Assembly: GCA_019058515.1 (NCBI GenBank)
Contig: JAHPYY010000114.1
Span: forward strand, 1 to 14,328
Direction: 5' to 3'
Origin: Promethearchaeota archaeon
GTDB lineage: Archaea; Asgardarchaeota; Lokiarchaeia; Sigynarchaeales; SOKP01
DNA: 14,328 nucleotides
Under the pieces are notes generated by a model. That model worked only from the letters and a program-made list of their open reading frames with translations. It made no database searches and was not told the origin of the DNA. A program made the translations under genes and the position numbers. Shown one piece after another: positions 8,039-14,328 of this stretch. How positions within the stretch are numbered: the stretch's first letter is position 1; the number at the start of each line of letters is the position of its first letter.

Positions 8039-8041
8039 GGT
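8037..8041 (+). promoter_or_regulatory. Shine-Dalgarno that fixes a TTG start for hdrA
   Basis: GAGGT overlaps the stop codon of the upstream mvhD paralogue and sits 7 bases before TTG at 8049. No ATG occurs in frame until residue 21, which lies inside the FAD-binding GGGVAGM motif, so TTG must be the start. Confidence 0.75.
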
Positions 8042-8048
8042 AATAAGA

Positions 8049-11000
8049 TTGGCACAAATTAATGATGCTGGAAATCAAGTATTAGTTATTGGTGGAGGAG
8101 TTGCTGGAATGTCAGCAGCACTAGACTTAGCTGAACAAGGCCATTATATCTATTTAGTGGAAAAAACCCCTTCCATCGGAGGTAAAATGTCTCAATTAGA
8201 TAAGACGTTTCCTACTTTAGATTGTTCTATCTGTATATTAGCTCCGAAAATGGTCGAATGTTCCCGACACCCACGAATAAATTTACTTACATATTCCCAA
8301 ATAGAGGGTGTCACTTCAATAAATGAAGGTTCAGCTTTTAAAGTTAAAATTACTAAAAAAGCGCGATATATTGATCAAAATAAATGTACTGGTTGTGGAG
8401 ATTGTGCTGCAATCTGTCCAGTGAGAGGCGTTTATAACGAATACGAGGTAGGATTGAAGGGTAATCACGCTGCTAGTATCCCTTTCCTTCAAGCAGTTCC
8501 CGCTAAATATTTAATTAATGAAGATAATTGCCTATATCTAAACTACGGTATCTGCAAATTATGTGCGAATAATTGTCAAGCTGAAGCGGTCAATTTTGAT
8601 GATACTCCTCAAGAATTAACCATTGATGTTTCGTCAATTATTGTATCTACGGGTTTTGATCTCCTTGATGTTTCTGATTTAAAAAAGTATGGATATGGTA
8701 AATATCCAAATGTCGTGACTTCTTTAGAATACGAGAGAATAATGTGTGCCTCCGGACCATCAAAAGGAGAGATCGTGCGTCCTTCCGATAGAAAACATCC
8801 TCATAAAATCGCGCTTATCTTATGTGTAGGTTCGAGAGATCAGTGTCATAAGCCGTACTGTTCAAAAATATGCTGTATGTATGCTACAAAAGAAGCAATA
8901 ATGACAATGGAACATAGTCCTGAAAGCGAAATATTGATTTACTACAACGATCTTCGAGCGATAGGTAAAAATCATAATGAATTTATAGAAAATGCGAAAG
9001 ATGAATATAATGTAAAATATATTAAGGGGATCCCTAACAAAATCTACGAGGATCCCAATACTAATAATTTGAAAATAAGGCATACCGATGTTAATACTGG
9101 AGATATAAAGTTTGAACTCGTTGATATGGCAGTTCTCTTTCCCGCTGTAATACCAAGTCGAGGAACAAAGGAATTATCTGAAAAACTAGGAATTGAATTA
9201 ACTGAATTTGGTTTTATAAAACCAAAATCTCATATCAGTGATATCGAAACGACCGTACCTGGAATTTATACATGCGGGTGTGCTCATGGACCTGAGGATA
9301 TATCTACATCTGTTGCTGAAGCTGGGGCAGCTGCTGTTCGAGCTGCTGGTAGGTCCACTGTAACCCATGCCGAAGAAATAATAGAAGATGTGGCGGAAAA
9401 AGAAGTATTACCTGATGACCCTTTAAGAATTGGAGTCTTTGTTTGCCACTGTGGTTCCAATATCGCGGGCGTTGTGGATGTTGAGAAGGTGGCAGATGAA
9501 ATTAAGAAAGTACCAGATGTAGTCTATGTAGAAAGAAATTTATATACCTGTTCTGAAGAATCTCAACACAGTATAACCGCTGCTATAGAGGAACATGATT
9601 TAAACAGAGTTATAATTGCCTCGTGCACTCCGAGGACTCATTTACCCTTATTCCAAGCTACATCGCGTAAGGCTGGATTAAACCGATATTTAGTAGACTT
9701 TGCTTCTATCAGAGAATTAGTAAGCTGGGTCCACATGAATCAACCAAAAGAAGCTACAATAAAGGCGAGAGATCAAATTCTCATGTCTATAGCTAAAACG
9801 CGTTTATTAGAACCCCTACACGATGTTGAGGTTGAAATAATACCATCGACATTAGTCATCGGTGGTGGAATTGCAGGATTGACCTCAGCTCTAGCAATAT
9901 CAAAAAAAGGTTTTAAAGTCTTTCTTGTGGAGAAAGATGATAAATTAGGGGGATTTTTAACTAAGTTAAGAAGGATAAATATTCAAGGAGTAAATACAGA
10001 AGAAATAATTAATCCATTAATTGATTCTGTGAATGACGATCCAAATATTGAAGTATTTACCTCCTCAACAATACAAGATGTAAGTGGTACGCTTGGAAAT
10101 TTCTTAATTGATGTTTCAGATAATGGAACTGAAAGAAAGTTAGAAGTTGGTACTATAATTGTCGCAGTAGGTGGGCAAGAATTTAAACCAGAGGGATATT
10201 TTCACTATAACCAGAATGTTCATGTTTATACTAATTTAGAATTTGAGAAAGTAATTAAAGAAAATAAAATTAAGGATGGGGAATCGATTGCATTCATCCA
10301 ATGTGTTGGTTCCAGAGAAAAGGAAGGGAGAACGTATTGTTCCTTAACTTGTTGCACCGAATCAATAAAGAATGCAGTTGAAGTTAAAGAAAAAAACCCA
10401 AATTCACTAGTTTATATTCTTTATCGAGATATTCGAGTTTTCTTTGAGGATGAACTTAAATATCGCTTAGCTAGAGAAATGGGAATTAATTTTATACAAT
10501 ACACTCCTGAAAATCCACCTAATTTAAGTACTGATAAGTCACAATTGACGTTAGATGTTCATGATGCTTTTGTAGGCACAGATTATAGTTTAAGCTTAGA
10601 TAAAGTTGTACTTGCCACTCCACTCGTTTCATGGGATGAAAATAGAGCGCTCTCGGAAATGTTAAAAGTTCCAATTGATAAGCATGGATTTTTCCTTGAA
10701 GCACATGCTAAATTGAGACCAGTTGATTTTGCTACAGATGGAATTTTTATTTGTGGTTCAGCACAAAGCCCTAAGAGTGTAAAAGAAACAATAAGCCAAG
10801 CTTTGGGGGCTGCTGGGAGAGCTTTGATATTTTTAATGAAAGGAAAAGCTGTAGTCGAAGGAATTACTTCGTTTATCAATCAAGAGAATTGTATTGGTTG
10901 TGGATGTTGTGTAGATGTGTGTCCCTATAATGCAATCGAATTAATCGAATTAGAAAGGAAAATGGGTCTTTATTCAAATAAAGTAAAAAAAGCTCATGTA

Positions 11001-11132
11001 ATTGCTGCTGTATGCAAAGGTTGTGGTGCATGTGTTTTTGAATGCCCCGTTGGCGCGATTGACCAGAAACATTTTACTAAATCGGAAATAAAAGAAATGA
11101 TTGATATTATGGCAAAAATAAGTGAATCGTGA
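8049..11132 (+). CDS. hdrA: Double-length HdrA (two HdrA FAD units in one chain)
   Basis: A 1027-residue HdrA, about 1.5 times the roughly 650 residues of methanogen HdrA. The first unit (1-440) has FAD motif GGGVAG (15-20), E38, LDCSIC (C59, C62), an inserted ferredoxin part (C113/116/119/123 and C161/169/172/176), the HdrA signature CVGSRD with YCSKICC (C259, C271, C275, C276), and GIYTCGC (405-411). The second unit (460-1027) begins like a complete HdrA with VFVCHCG (C466, C468) and SCTPRTH (C526), then GGGIAG (605-610), E628, CVGSRE (C752), YCSLTCC (C764, C768, C769), and C-terminal ferredoxin motifs C948/951/954/958 and C989/992/995/999. The second unit lacks the LDCSIC motif and the internal ferredoxin insert. 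HdrA carries the bifurcating FAD in Hdr complexes; two FADs per chain are expected here. TTG start with a good Shine-Dalgarno. No in-frame TGA (selenocysteine) is seen. Confidence 0.92.
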   Translation: MAQINDAGNQVLVIGGGVAGMSAALDLAEQGHYIYLVEKTPSIGGKMSQLDKTFPTLDCSICILAPKMVECSRHPRINLLTYSQIEGVTSINEGSAFKVKITKKARYIDQNKCTGCGDCAAICPVRGVYNEYEVGLKGNHAASIPFLQAVPAKYLINEDNCLYLNYGICKLCANNCQAEAVNFDDTPQELTIDVSSIIVSTGFDLLDVSDLKKYGYGKYPNVVTSLEYERIMCASGPSKGEIVRPSDRKHPHKIALILCVGSRDQCHKPYCSKICCMYATKEAIMTMEHSPESEILIYYNDLRAIGKNHNEFIENAKDEYNVKYIKGIPNKIYEDPNTNNLKIRHTDVNTGDIKFELVDMAVLFPAVIPSRGTKELSEKLGIELTEFGFIKPKSHISDIETTVPGIYTCGCAHGPEDISTSVAEAGAAAVRAAGRSTVTHAEEIIEDVAEKEVLPDDPLRIGVFVCHCGSNIAGVVDVEKVADEIKKVPDVVYVERNLYTCSEESQHSITAAIEEHDLNRVIIASCTPRTHLPLFQATSRKAGLNRYLVDFASIRELVSWVHMNQPKEATIKARDQILMSIAKTRLLEPLHDVEVEIIPSTLVIGGGIAGLTSALAISKKGFKVFLVEKDDKLGGFLTKLRRINIQGVNTEEIINPLIDSVNDDPNIEVFTSSTIQDVSGTLGNFLIDVSDNGTERKLEVGTIIVAVGGQEFKPEGYFHYNQNVHVYTNLEFEKVIKENKIKDGESIAFIQCVGSREKEGRTYCSLTCCTESIKNAVEVKEKNPNSLVYILYRDIRVFFEDELKYRLAREMGINFIQYTPENPPNLSTDKSQLTLDVHDAFVGTDYSLSLDKVVLATPLVSWDENRALSEMLKVPIDKHGFFLEAHAKLRPVDFATDGIFICGSAQSPKSVKETISQALGAAGRALIFLMKGKAVVEGITSFINQENCIGCGCCVDVCPYNAIELIELERKMGLYSNKVKKAHVIAAVCKGCGACVFECPVGAIDQKHFTKSEIKEMIDIMAKISES

Positions 11133-11157
11133 ATCAAACTAAAACTAGAGAATTATT

Positions 11158-11622
11158 ATGACTGAAACACAACAAATGAAAGTTGAAGAATTTGAGCCCC
11201 AGATTCTAACGTTCTGCTGTAATTGGTGTTCCTATGCTGGAGCAGACTTAGCAGGAGTCTCAAGATTTCAATATCCACCAAATATTAGGGTGATTCGTGT
11301 GATGTGTTCCGGAAGAGTCGCTCCAACGTTCATTTTGGAGGCTTTCAAAAATGGTATGGATGGGGTATTAGTAACTGGATGCCATATAGGTGATTGTCAC
11401 TATATTAGCGGAAACGAGTACACTCAGGTTAGAATGGAACACTTAGCGAAATTACTCAAAAAAATAGGGATCGAAGAAGAGCGATTTCGCTTGCATTGGA
11501 TCTCTGCTAGCGAAGGAAAACAATTTGCTGAACTAATTACGGATTTTACAGAGACGGTGAAGAAGTTAGGACCATCTGGTATTACCAAAAAATTAGAAAA
11601 TATTGAATTTAAAAGCTGTTAA
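11158..11622 (+). CDS. mvhD: MvhD-family [2Fe-2S] subunit, canonical copy
   Basis: A 154-residue MvhD/FlpD protein, a relay between an electron-donor module and HdrA. The family cysteines are all present: FCCNWCSYAGADLAG (C20, C21, C24), VMCSGR (C50), and TGCHIGDCHYISGN (C75, C80), followed by EERFRLHWISASEG (107-120). It lies 25 bases after hdrA, so it is probably co-transcribed and a partner of the double HdrA. In Mvh-Hdr complexes MvhD bridges hydrogenase MvhAG to HdrA; no hydrogenase gene is in the window, so the donor must be another module such as the FrhB-like protein just downstream. The start has only a weak AGAG upstream; a second in-frame ATG lies at residue 7. The selenocysteine position known in VhuD (the C24 equivalent) is an ordinary Cys codon (TGT). 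Confidence 0.93.
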   Translation: MTETQQMKVEEFEPQILTFCCNWCSYAGADLAGVSRFQYPPNIRVIRVMCSGRVAPTFILEAFKNGMDGVLVTGCHIGDCHYISGNEYTQVRMEHLAKLLKKIGIEEERFRLHWISASEGKQFAELITDFTETVKKLGPSGITKKLENIEFKSC

Positions 11623-11639
11623 TTAAAAGGAGAGCCAAA

Positions 11640-12752
11640 ATGGTTGAATCTGAAGGTAAAGTTAAAACCAGCGAAAAAGTAAAAACTTTTAAGAATTTAA
11701 AAGAGGAAGTAATAAATCTTGAGAAATGCTGTACTTGTGGGGCTTGCGTATCTTATTGCGAAAGTCAAGCATTCAATGTAATCGAGATGAAAGGGTATAA
11801 TCCAGACTTTAAATCGGAAGCAACCGAAGAAAATTGCACTGAATGCGGATTATGCTATTACGTTTGCCCGCAAACAGAACCCTTGCTCGAAAAAATTACC
11901 AAGATTTATTCTGCTACAGACCAAATAGGAAAGATCACGATGTTAACTACTGCAAGAACTTCCGATGAGCATTTAGCTGCTCACGGTCAGGACGGAGGAG
12001 TCGTATCTACGGTTCTTCGTTATCTATTTAATAAACACTTAATTGACGCGGCGATTGTGTCCGAATACGACAAGCGTCATCTGCCTATTCCTAAATTAAT
12101 ATTTTGTGAAGAAGATTTAATCAAATCTGCTGGCACTAGGTATACGACCTCCTCTCAACTTCTTCCTCTAAAAGATTTGTATAATATCCCCTCGGAAATA
12201 CTAAAAGAAAAAGGGATATACGACATTAACCTGATGCGAGTGGCGTTTGTAGGTACTCCCTGCCAGCTACGAGCGTTAAGGAAAATGCATACTCTTAGTA
12301 TTTCACCTGCTCACACGATTAAATATGTTATTGGTCTCTTTTGCTTCGAGAATTTCCATTACACGAAGCTTCACGGGATTATTGAGAAAGAAATAGGCGT
12401 AAAACCCTCAGAGATAAGTAGAACCTGGATTAAGAAAAACTTTTTTCTCCTAACGAATAAGAACGAAACACATGAAATTAACATTAGAACCCTCGATCCC
12501 GCCGTTAGGAGCTCTTGCCACACTTGTAACGAATTTACAGGTATGTACTCGGATATAAGCGTTGGATCGTTAGGAGCTCAAAAGGGATATTCCATGATTG
12601 TGATAAGAAACGAAAAAGGGGAAGATTTAATTAACAAAATGATAACCGATAATTACATTGTTTTGCACACCGTAGCTCTCGAAGAAGTAGATGAATGGAC
12701 CGAAAAGCGTGAAAAACAATTCAAAAAAATGATCTCCCGTAAACAAAAATAA
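11640..12752 (+). CDS. frhB: FrhB/FpoF-like flavin iron-sulfur protein (coenzyme F420 hydrogenase/dehydrogenase beta family)
   Basis: A 370-residue protein of the FrhB/FpoF/FdhB family. Two N-terminal [4Fe-4S] motifs (C30/33/36/40 and C66/69/72/76) precede the FrhB core: HGQDGGVVSTVLRYLF (115-130), IDAAIV (135-140), AGTRYT (164-169), VAFVGTPCQLRAL (201-213), IGLFCFENF (231-239), SSCHTCNEF (C293, C296), and YSDISVGSLG (303-312). Family members bind FAD and oxidise or reduce F420, and some are thought to use ferredoxin; the length and two ferredoxin motifs resemble FpoF. A strong AAGGAGAG (11627-11634) precedes the ATG. It follows the canonical mvhD by 17 bases and is the likely electron-entry or exit module for that HdrA-MvhD pair. 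By hand count its CpG frequency is about twice that of the first gene of the operon, hinting at a different history or expression. Whether it uses F420 or ferredoxin cannot be read from the sequence. Confidence 0.88.
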   Translation: MVESEGKVKTSEKVKTFKNLKEEVINLEKCCTCGACVSYCESQAFNVIEMKGYNPDFKSEATEENCTECGLCYYVCPQTEPLLEKITKIYSATDQIGKITMLTTARTSDEHLAAHGQDGGVVSTVLRYLFNKHLIDAAIVSEYDKRHLPIPKLIFCEEDLIKSAGTRYTTSSQLLPLKDLYNIPSEILKEKGIYDINLMRVAFVGTPCQLRALRKMHTLSISPAHTIKYVIGLFCFENFHYTKLHGIIEKEIGVKPSEISRTWIKKNFFLLTNKNETHEINIRTLDPAVRSSCHTCNEFTGMYSDISVGSLGAQKGYSMIVIRNEKGEDLINKMITDNYIVLHTVALEEVDEWTEKREKQFKKMISRKQK

Positions 12753-12846
12753 CATTTAGGGAATAACTCGGTAAAGACTTACTCAACATATAAGATCTTC
12801 TTATTGTTTAAACTGCTCGTTGAAATTTTATAAAAATCTATCATTA

Positions 12847-12856
12847 TTTATAAAAA
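12847..12856 (+). promoter_or_regulatory. Candidate TATA box before the RNA-like island
   Basis: TTTATAAAAA fits an archaeal TATA element and would set a transcription start near 12878, at the edge of the structured island. A similar box, TTTTATAAAAA, lies at 12826-12836. AT-rich matches are common here, so support comes mainly from position. Confidence 0.35.
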
Positions 12857-12876
12857 CCAAAAATCATTGCTCTTTT

Positions 12877-13138
12877 GAGATTTAAATTTCAAATCTCTTT
12901 AATTACCCAAATTAACTCTTTTTTCAAGTACAGCGGGATAACCTCCTTCAAGACCGCCGAAGTGATGCAAAAAGCGTTACAAGTGAAGCGTGTCTTGAAC
13001 TCGGTGATGGGCGAACAGCCTGATAACCTTAGGGCTGGTCTTTCCTCTACAGGAAGGGTTGATAATTGGAATAAAGTTTGGAATATTATAGAAATTTCCA
13101 AGTTGTTATAAATAATTTGAAGGTTGTTCTACCTTTTT
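12877..13138 (+). ncRNA. Candidate structured non-coding RNA (unclassified)
   Basis: A GC-rich island with nested pairing. Stems visible by eye: GAGATTT/AAATCTC (12877-12883 with 12891-12897); TTCAAGAC/GTCTTGAA (12947-12954 with 12992-12999), extended by CGC/GCG across one bulged base and enclosing GTGATGC/GCGTTAC (12962-12968 with 12974-12980) closed by an AAAAA loop; CAGCC/GGCTG (13016-13020 with 13033-13037); CTTTCC/GGAAGG (13040-13045 with 13052-13057). The internal loop at 12958-12961 and 12981-12987 contains GA on both sides, reminiscent of a kink-turn. A TATA-like box lies about 25 bases upstream and a hairpin with T-tract ends the unit. I do not recognise RNase P, SRP RNA, a tRNA or a known riboswitch in it. 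It could be an independent RNA, part of a long AOR leader, or a relic of a mobile element. Confidence 0.45.
13120..13138 (+). terminator. Hairpin plus T-tract terminator
   Basis: AAGGT (13120-13124) pairs with ACCTT (13131-13135) around a six-base loop, and five T residues run from 13134 to 13138. This would terminate a plus-strand transcript leaving the structured island and separate it from the AOR gene. Confidence 0.45.
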
Positions 13139-13160
13139 ATTGGATTAAAATGTATTATTA

Positions 13161-13185
13161 TTATACTATTCGAATTTTAAAAATA
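13161..13185 (+). promoter_or_regulatory. Candidate TATA region for the AOR gene
   Basis: TTATACTA (13161-13168) and TTTTAAAAATA (13175-13185) are both plausible archaeal TATA elements. The first would start transcription near 13190, just before the leader hairpin at 13199, giving a 5' untranslated region of about 115 bases. Confidence 0.3.
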
Positions 13186-13198
13186 AACCATTAAACGA

Positions 13199-13275
13199 AA
13201 CAGATAGTGTAGATGCGAGTGATTATACCAGTTAACAAGAAAGCTTATAATCCTTCATAATCTATCCTATCTGTT
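13199..13275 (+). promoter_or_regulatory. Long interrupted hairpin in the AOR 5' leader
   Basis: AACAGATAG (13199-13207) pairs perfectly with CTATCTGTT (13267-13275). After a small mismatch, TAGAT (13210-13214) pairs with ATCTA (13260-13264). After an asymmetric internal loop, GATTATA (13221-13227) pairs with TATAATC (13246-13252), leaving an 18-base apical loop. The whole is a 77-base interrupted hairpin ending 30 bases before the AOR ATG. Placement suggests an RNA leader element or protein-binding site controlling the tungsten enzyme. It matches no riboswitch class I recognise. Confidence 0.5.
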
Positions 13276-13305
13276 CTCAAATAAAAAATTAACTGTGAGA
13301 AAATT

Positions 13306-14328
13306 ATGGCAAAAGCACAAGAAATTCCGATTCCTGAAGTAGTCAAAGGCTATTCTGCAGTCAGATTGGATGTGGATTTAAACACTGGAGATATCCGAGA
13401 ATCAAAGATTTCCGATGCCTTCCTTCGAGATTATATTGGAGGATACGGGTTTGGCGCTAAAGTCTTATGGGACGAATTAGAACCGGGAGTAGACCCATTA
13501 AGTCCTAATAACGTGTTTGTATACGCTCACGGACCCTTTCCAACGACTTTATTGCCTACTAGCTCCAAGTACGGAGTGTTTGCTAAATCTCCTTTAACCG
13601 GAATGTTTGGGATGGCAATTTCCTCGGGAAGCGTCGCGGCTCAAGCCAGAAGGGCGGGAGTTAACATGATTGTATTTAAAGGAAAAGCTTCCGAGCCGGT
13701 TGTACTGGTAGTAGACGACGATGATAGGTATTTGCTCTCATGCGACGATTGGTTATGGGGAAAAGGATGTTGGGAGACGGAAGAATTATTACGAGAGGAG
13801 TTTCAAGATCAAAGGTTAGCCGTGTTGTCTATAGGTCCCGCCGGTGAACGAATGAGTCATATGGCGTGTATTACTAACGATCGAAACCGACAAGCTGGAA
13901 GGACGGGTATGGGTGCGGTTATGGGTTCCAAAAACTTAAAAGCCATTGCCTTTCGTGGAACGAAGGGAACTGCTGTTGCTTCTCCCGTTGAATTCTACAA
14001 AAAGGCTAAGAAGCTAATTAAAGTTGCAAATGGTCCTGCTACCGCTAAGTATCGAGATTTAGGAACCCCTGCGGGATTAACCAGCTATAATAAATTGGGA
14101 ATGATGCCTACTTTCAATCATCGAGAAGGTACATGGGAAAAGATCGACGACGGCACATTTACAGGAGATTCTCTTAACGAAGATTGGGTTGTAAAAAAAG
14201 TGGCGTGCTCACAATGCTCTATTGGTTGCGATCACTTAGCACAAGTTCCAAAGAATCATCCAGATTATCCAAATCTTGTTGCTAGCGTAGATGTTGAACT
14301 TTGCTACAGTTTTGGTACAGCTTGTGGA
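13306..14328 (+). CDS. aor: Aldehyde:ferredoxin oxidoreductase-family tungsten/molybdenum enzyme, 3' truncated by window end
   Basis: The first 341 codons of an AOR-family protein (full members are usually about 600-650 residues); the frame is open to the window edge. Family members oxidise aldehydes to carboxylates with ferredoxin, or, as BamB, reduce benzoyl-CoA. Visible: the start-domain pattern RLDVDLNTGDI (20-30) and YIGGYGFGAKVL (43-54); SSKYGVFAKSPLTG (86-99); GPAGERMSHMACITNDRNRQ (177-196); GRTGMGAVMGSKNLKAI (198-214), part of the bis-pterin-binding N-terminal domain; and CSQCSIGC (C301, C304, C308), three of the four [4Fe-4S] ligands, the fourth lying beyond the window. GTGAGA (13295-13300) lies 5 bases before ATG. 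It is 553 bases from the Hdr operon, likely with its own promoter. The substrate subfamily cannot be assigned from this half. Confidence 0.93.
   Translation, partial: MAKAQEIPIPEVVKGYSAVRLDVDLNTGDIRESKISDAFLRDYIGGYGFGAKVLWDELEPGVDPLSPNNVFVYAHGPFPTTLLPTSSKYGVFAKSPLTGMFGMAISSGSVAAQARRAGVNMIVFKGKASEPVVLVVDDDDRYLLSCDDWLWGKGCWETEELLREEFQDQRLAVLSIGPAGERMSHMACITNDRNRQAGRTGMGAVMGSKNLKAIAFRGTKGTAVASPVEFYKKAKKLIKVANGPATAKYRDLGTPAGLTSYNKLGMMPTFNHREGTWEKIDDGTFTGDSLNEDWVVKKVACSQCSIGCDHLAQVPKNHPDYPNLVASVDVELCYSFGTACG

Larger units (their letters stand above)
12753..13305. other. 553-base intergenic region with RNA-like structure
   Basis: The gap between the Hdr operon and the AOR gene. It is AT-rich except for 12931-13060, where 67 of 130 bases are G or C (about 52%). 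The island carries several stems, is preceded by TATA-like boxes and followed by a terminator-like hairpin. A second structured stretch (13199-13275) lies just before the AOR start. Short open frames exist on both strands but resemble no known protein. Confidence 0.7.

Noticed and set aside
7616..11622. Selenocysteine (in-frame TGA) in mvhD or hdrA, as known in some methanogens and Lokiarchaeota
   Set aside because: The critical VhuD-type position is TGT (Cys) in the canonical copy and AGT (Ser) in the degenerate copy; all frames are intact without TGA readthrough, so there is no need for a SECIS element.
12995..13024. C/D-box small RNA (GTGATGG and CTGA motifs)
   Set aside because: The motifs deviate from the box C consensus, spacing of the second box pair does not fit, and the same bases take part in stronger stems.
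12931..13060. RNase P RNA, SRP RNA or tRNA
   Set aside because: None of the conserved blocks of these RNAs (RNase P universal core, SRP helix 8 motif, tRNA T-arm) could be found in the island.
12897..13076. Closing helix between CTTTAATT... (12897-12916) and ...AATAAAG (13058-13076) around the RNA island
   Set aside because: Apart from the 5-bp CTTTA/TAAAG end, pairing consists of two-base stacks separated by bulges in AT-rich sequence; too weak to assert without covariation.
12875..13111. Open frame of 78 codons on the plus strand (and a 70-codon frame at 12889-13101 on the minus strand) in the gap before the AOR gene
   Set aside because: TTG start without a Shine-Dalgarno, no recognisable protein family, and open frames on both strands are explained by the local GC-rich island, which has few stops. 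The stem pairing favours RNA over protein.
1..14328. CRISPR array, insertion sequence or transposase
   Set aside because: No regularly spaced repeats, terminal inverted repeats or transposase-like frames were seen.

Overview
The window is AT-rich and looks archaeal. Support comes from a large cytoplasmic heterodisulfide-reductase (Hdr)-type cluster with MvhD and FrhB/FpoF-like (coenzyme F420 family) subunits, a tungsten-type aldehyde:ferredoxin oxidoreductase (AOR), AT-rich TATA-like boxes, and a mix of Shine-Dalgarno-led and possibly leaderless starts. The gene content would suit an anaerobic archaeon such as an Asgard (Lokiarchaeia-like) lineage, but that is inference; no ribosomal RNA or marker gene is present to settle it.

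Layout. (1) 81-3686, minus strand: a 1201-residue RapA/HepA-like SNF2 ATPase with an N-terminal zinc ribbon and a C-terminal coiled coil. (2) 3687-4042: a very AT-rich divergent intergenic region with candidate promoters, an 18-bp palindrome and a 10-bp direct repeat. (3) 4043-12752, plus strand: six tightly packed genes, probably one operon: an HdrC-HdrB fusion (HdrD-like), an HdrA-like protein whose core is replaced by a GltD/NfnB module, a degenerate MvhD paralogue, a double-length HdrA, a canonical MvhD, and an FrhB/FpoF-like flavoprotein. (4) 12753-13305: a 553-base gap containing a 52% GC island with several stems, a TATA-like box before it and a terminator-like hairpin after it (candidate non-coding RNA), then a second long hairpin ending 30 bases before the next start codon (candidate 5' leader). 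(5) 13306 to the window end: the first 341 codons of an AOR-family gene, cut by the window edge.

How the genes may work together. The cluster encodes two HdrA-MvhD pairs in tandem, one terminal HdrCB unit with two intact CCG (non-cubane cluster) motifs, an NAD(P)H site in the GltD-like part, and an F420 or ferredoxin flavin site in the FrhB-like protein. No hydrogenase (MvhA/MvhG) subunit is present. The simplest inference is a soluble flavin-based electron bifurcating or confurcating complex exchanging electrons among NADH, F420H2 or ferredoxin, and a thiol/disulfide or other acceptor at HdrB. The neighbouring AOR raises the possibility of a link to a tungsten enzyme, as in the Bam-type benzoyl-CoA reductase complex, where AOR-, HdrD-, HdrA- and MvhD-like subunits associate; here this rests on gene proximity only.
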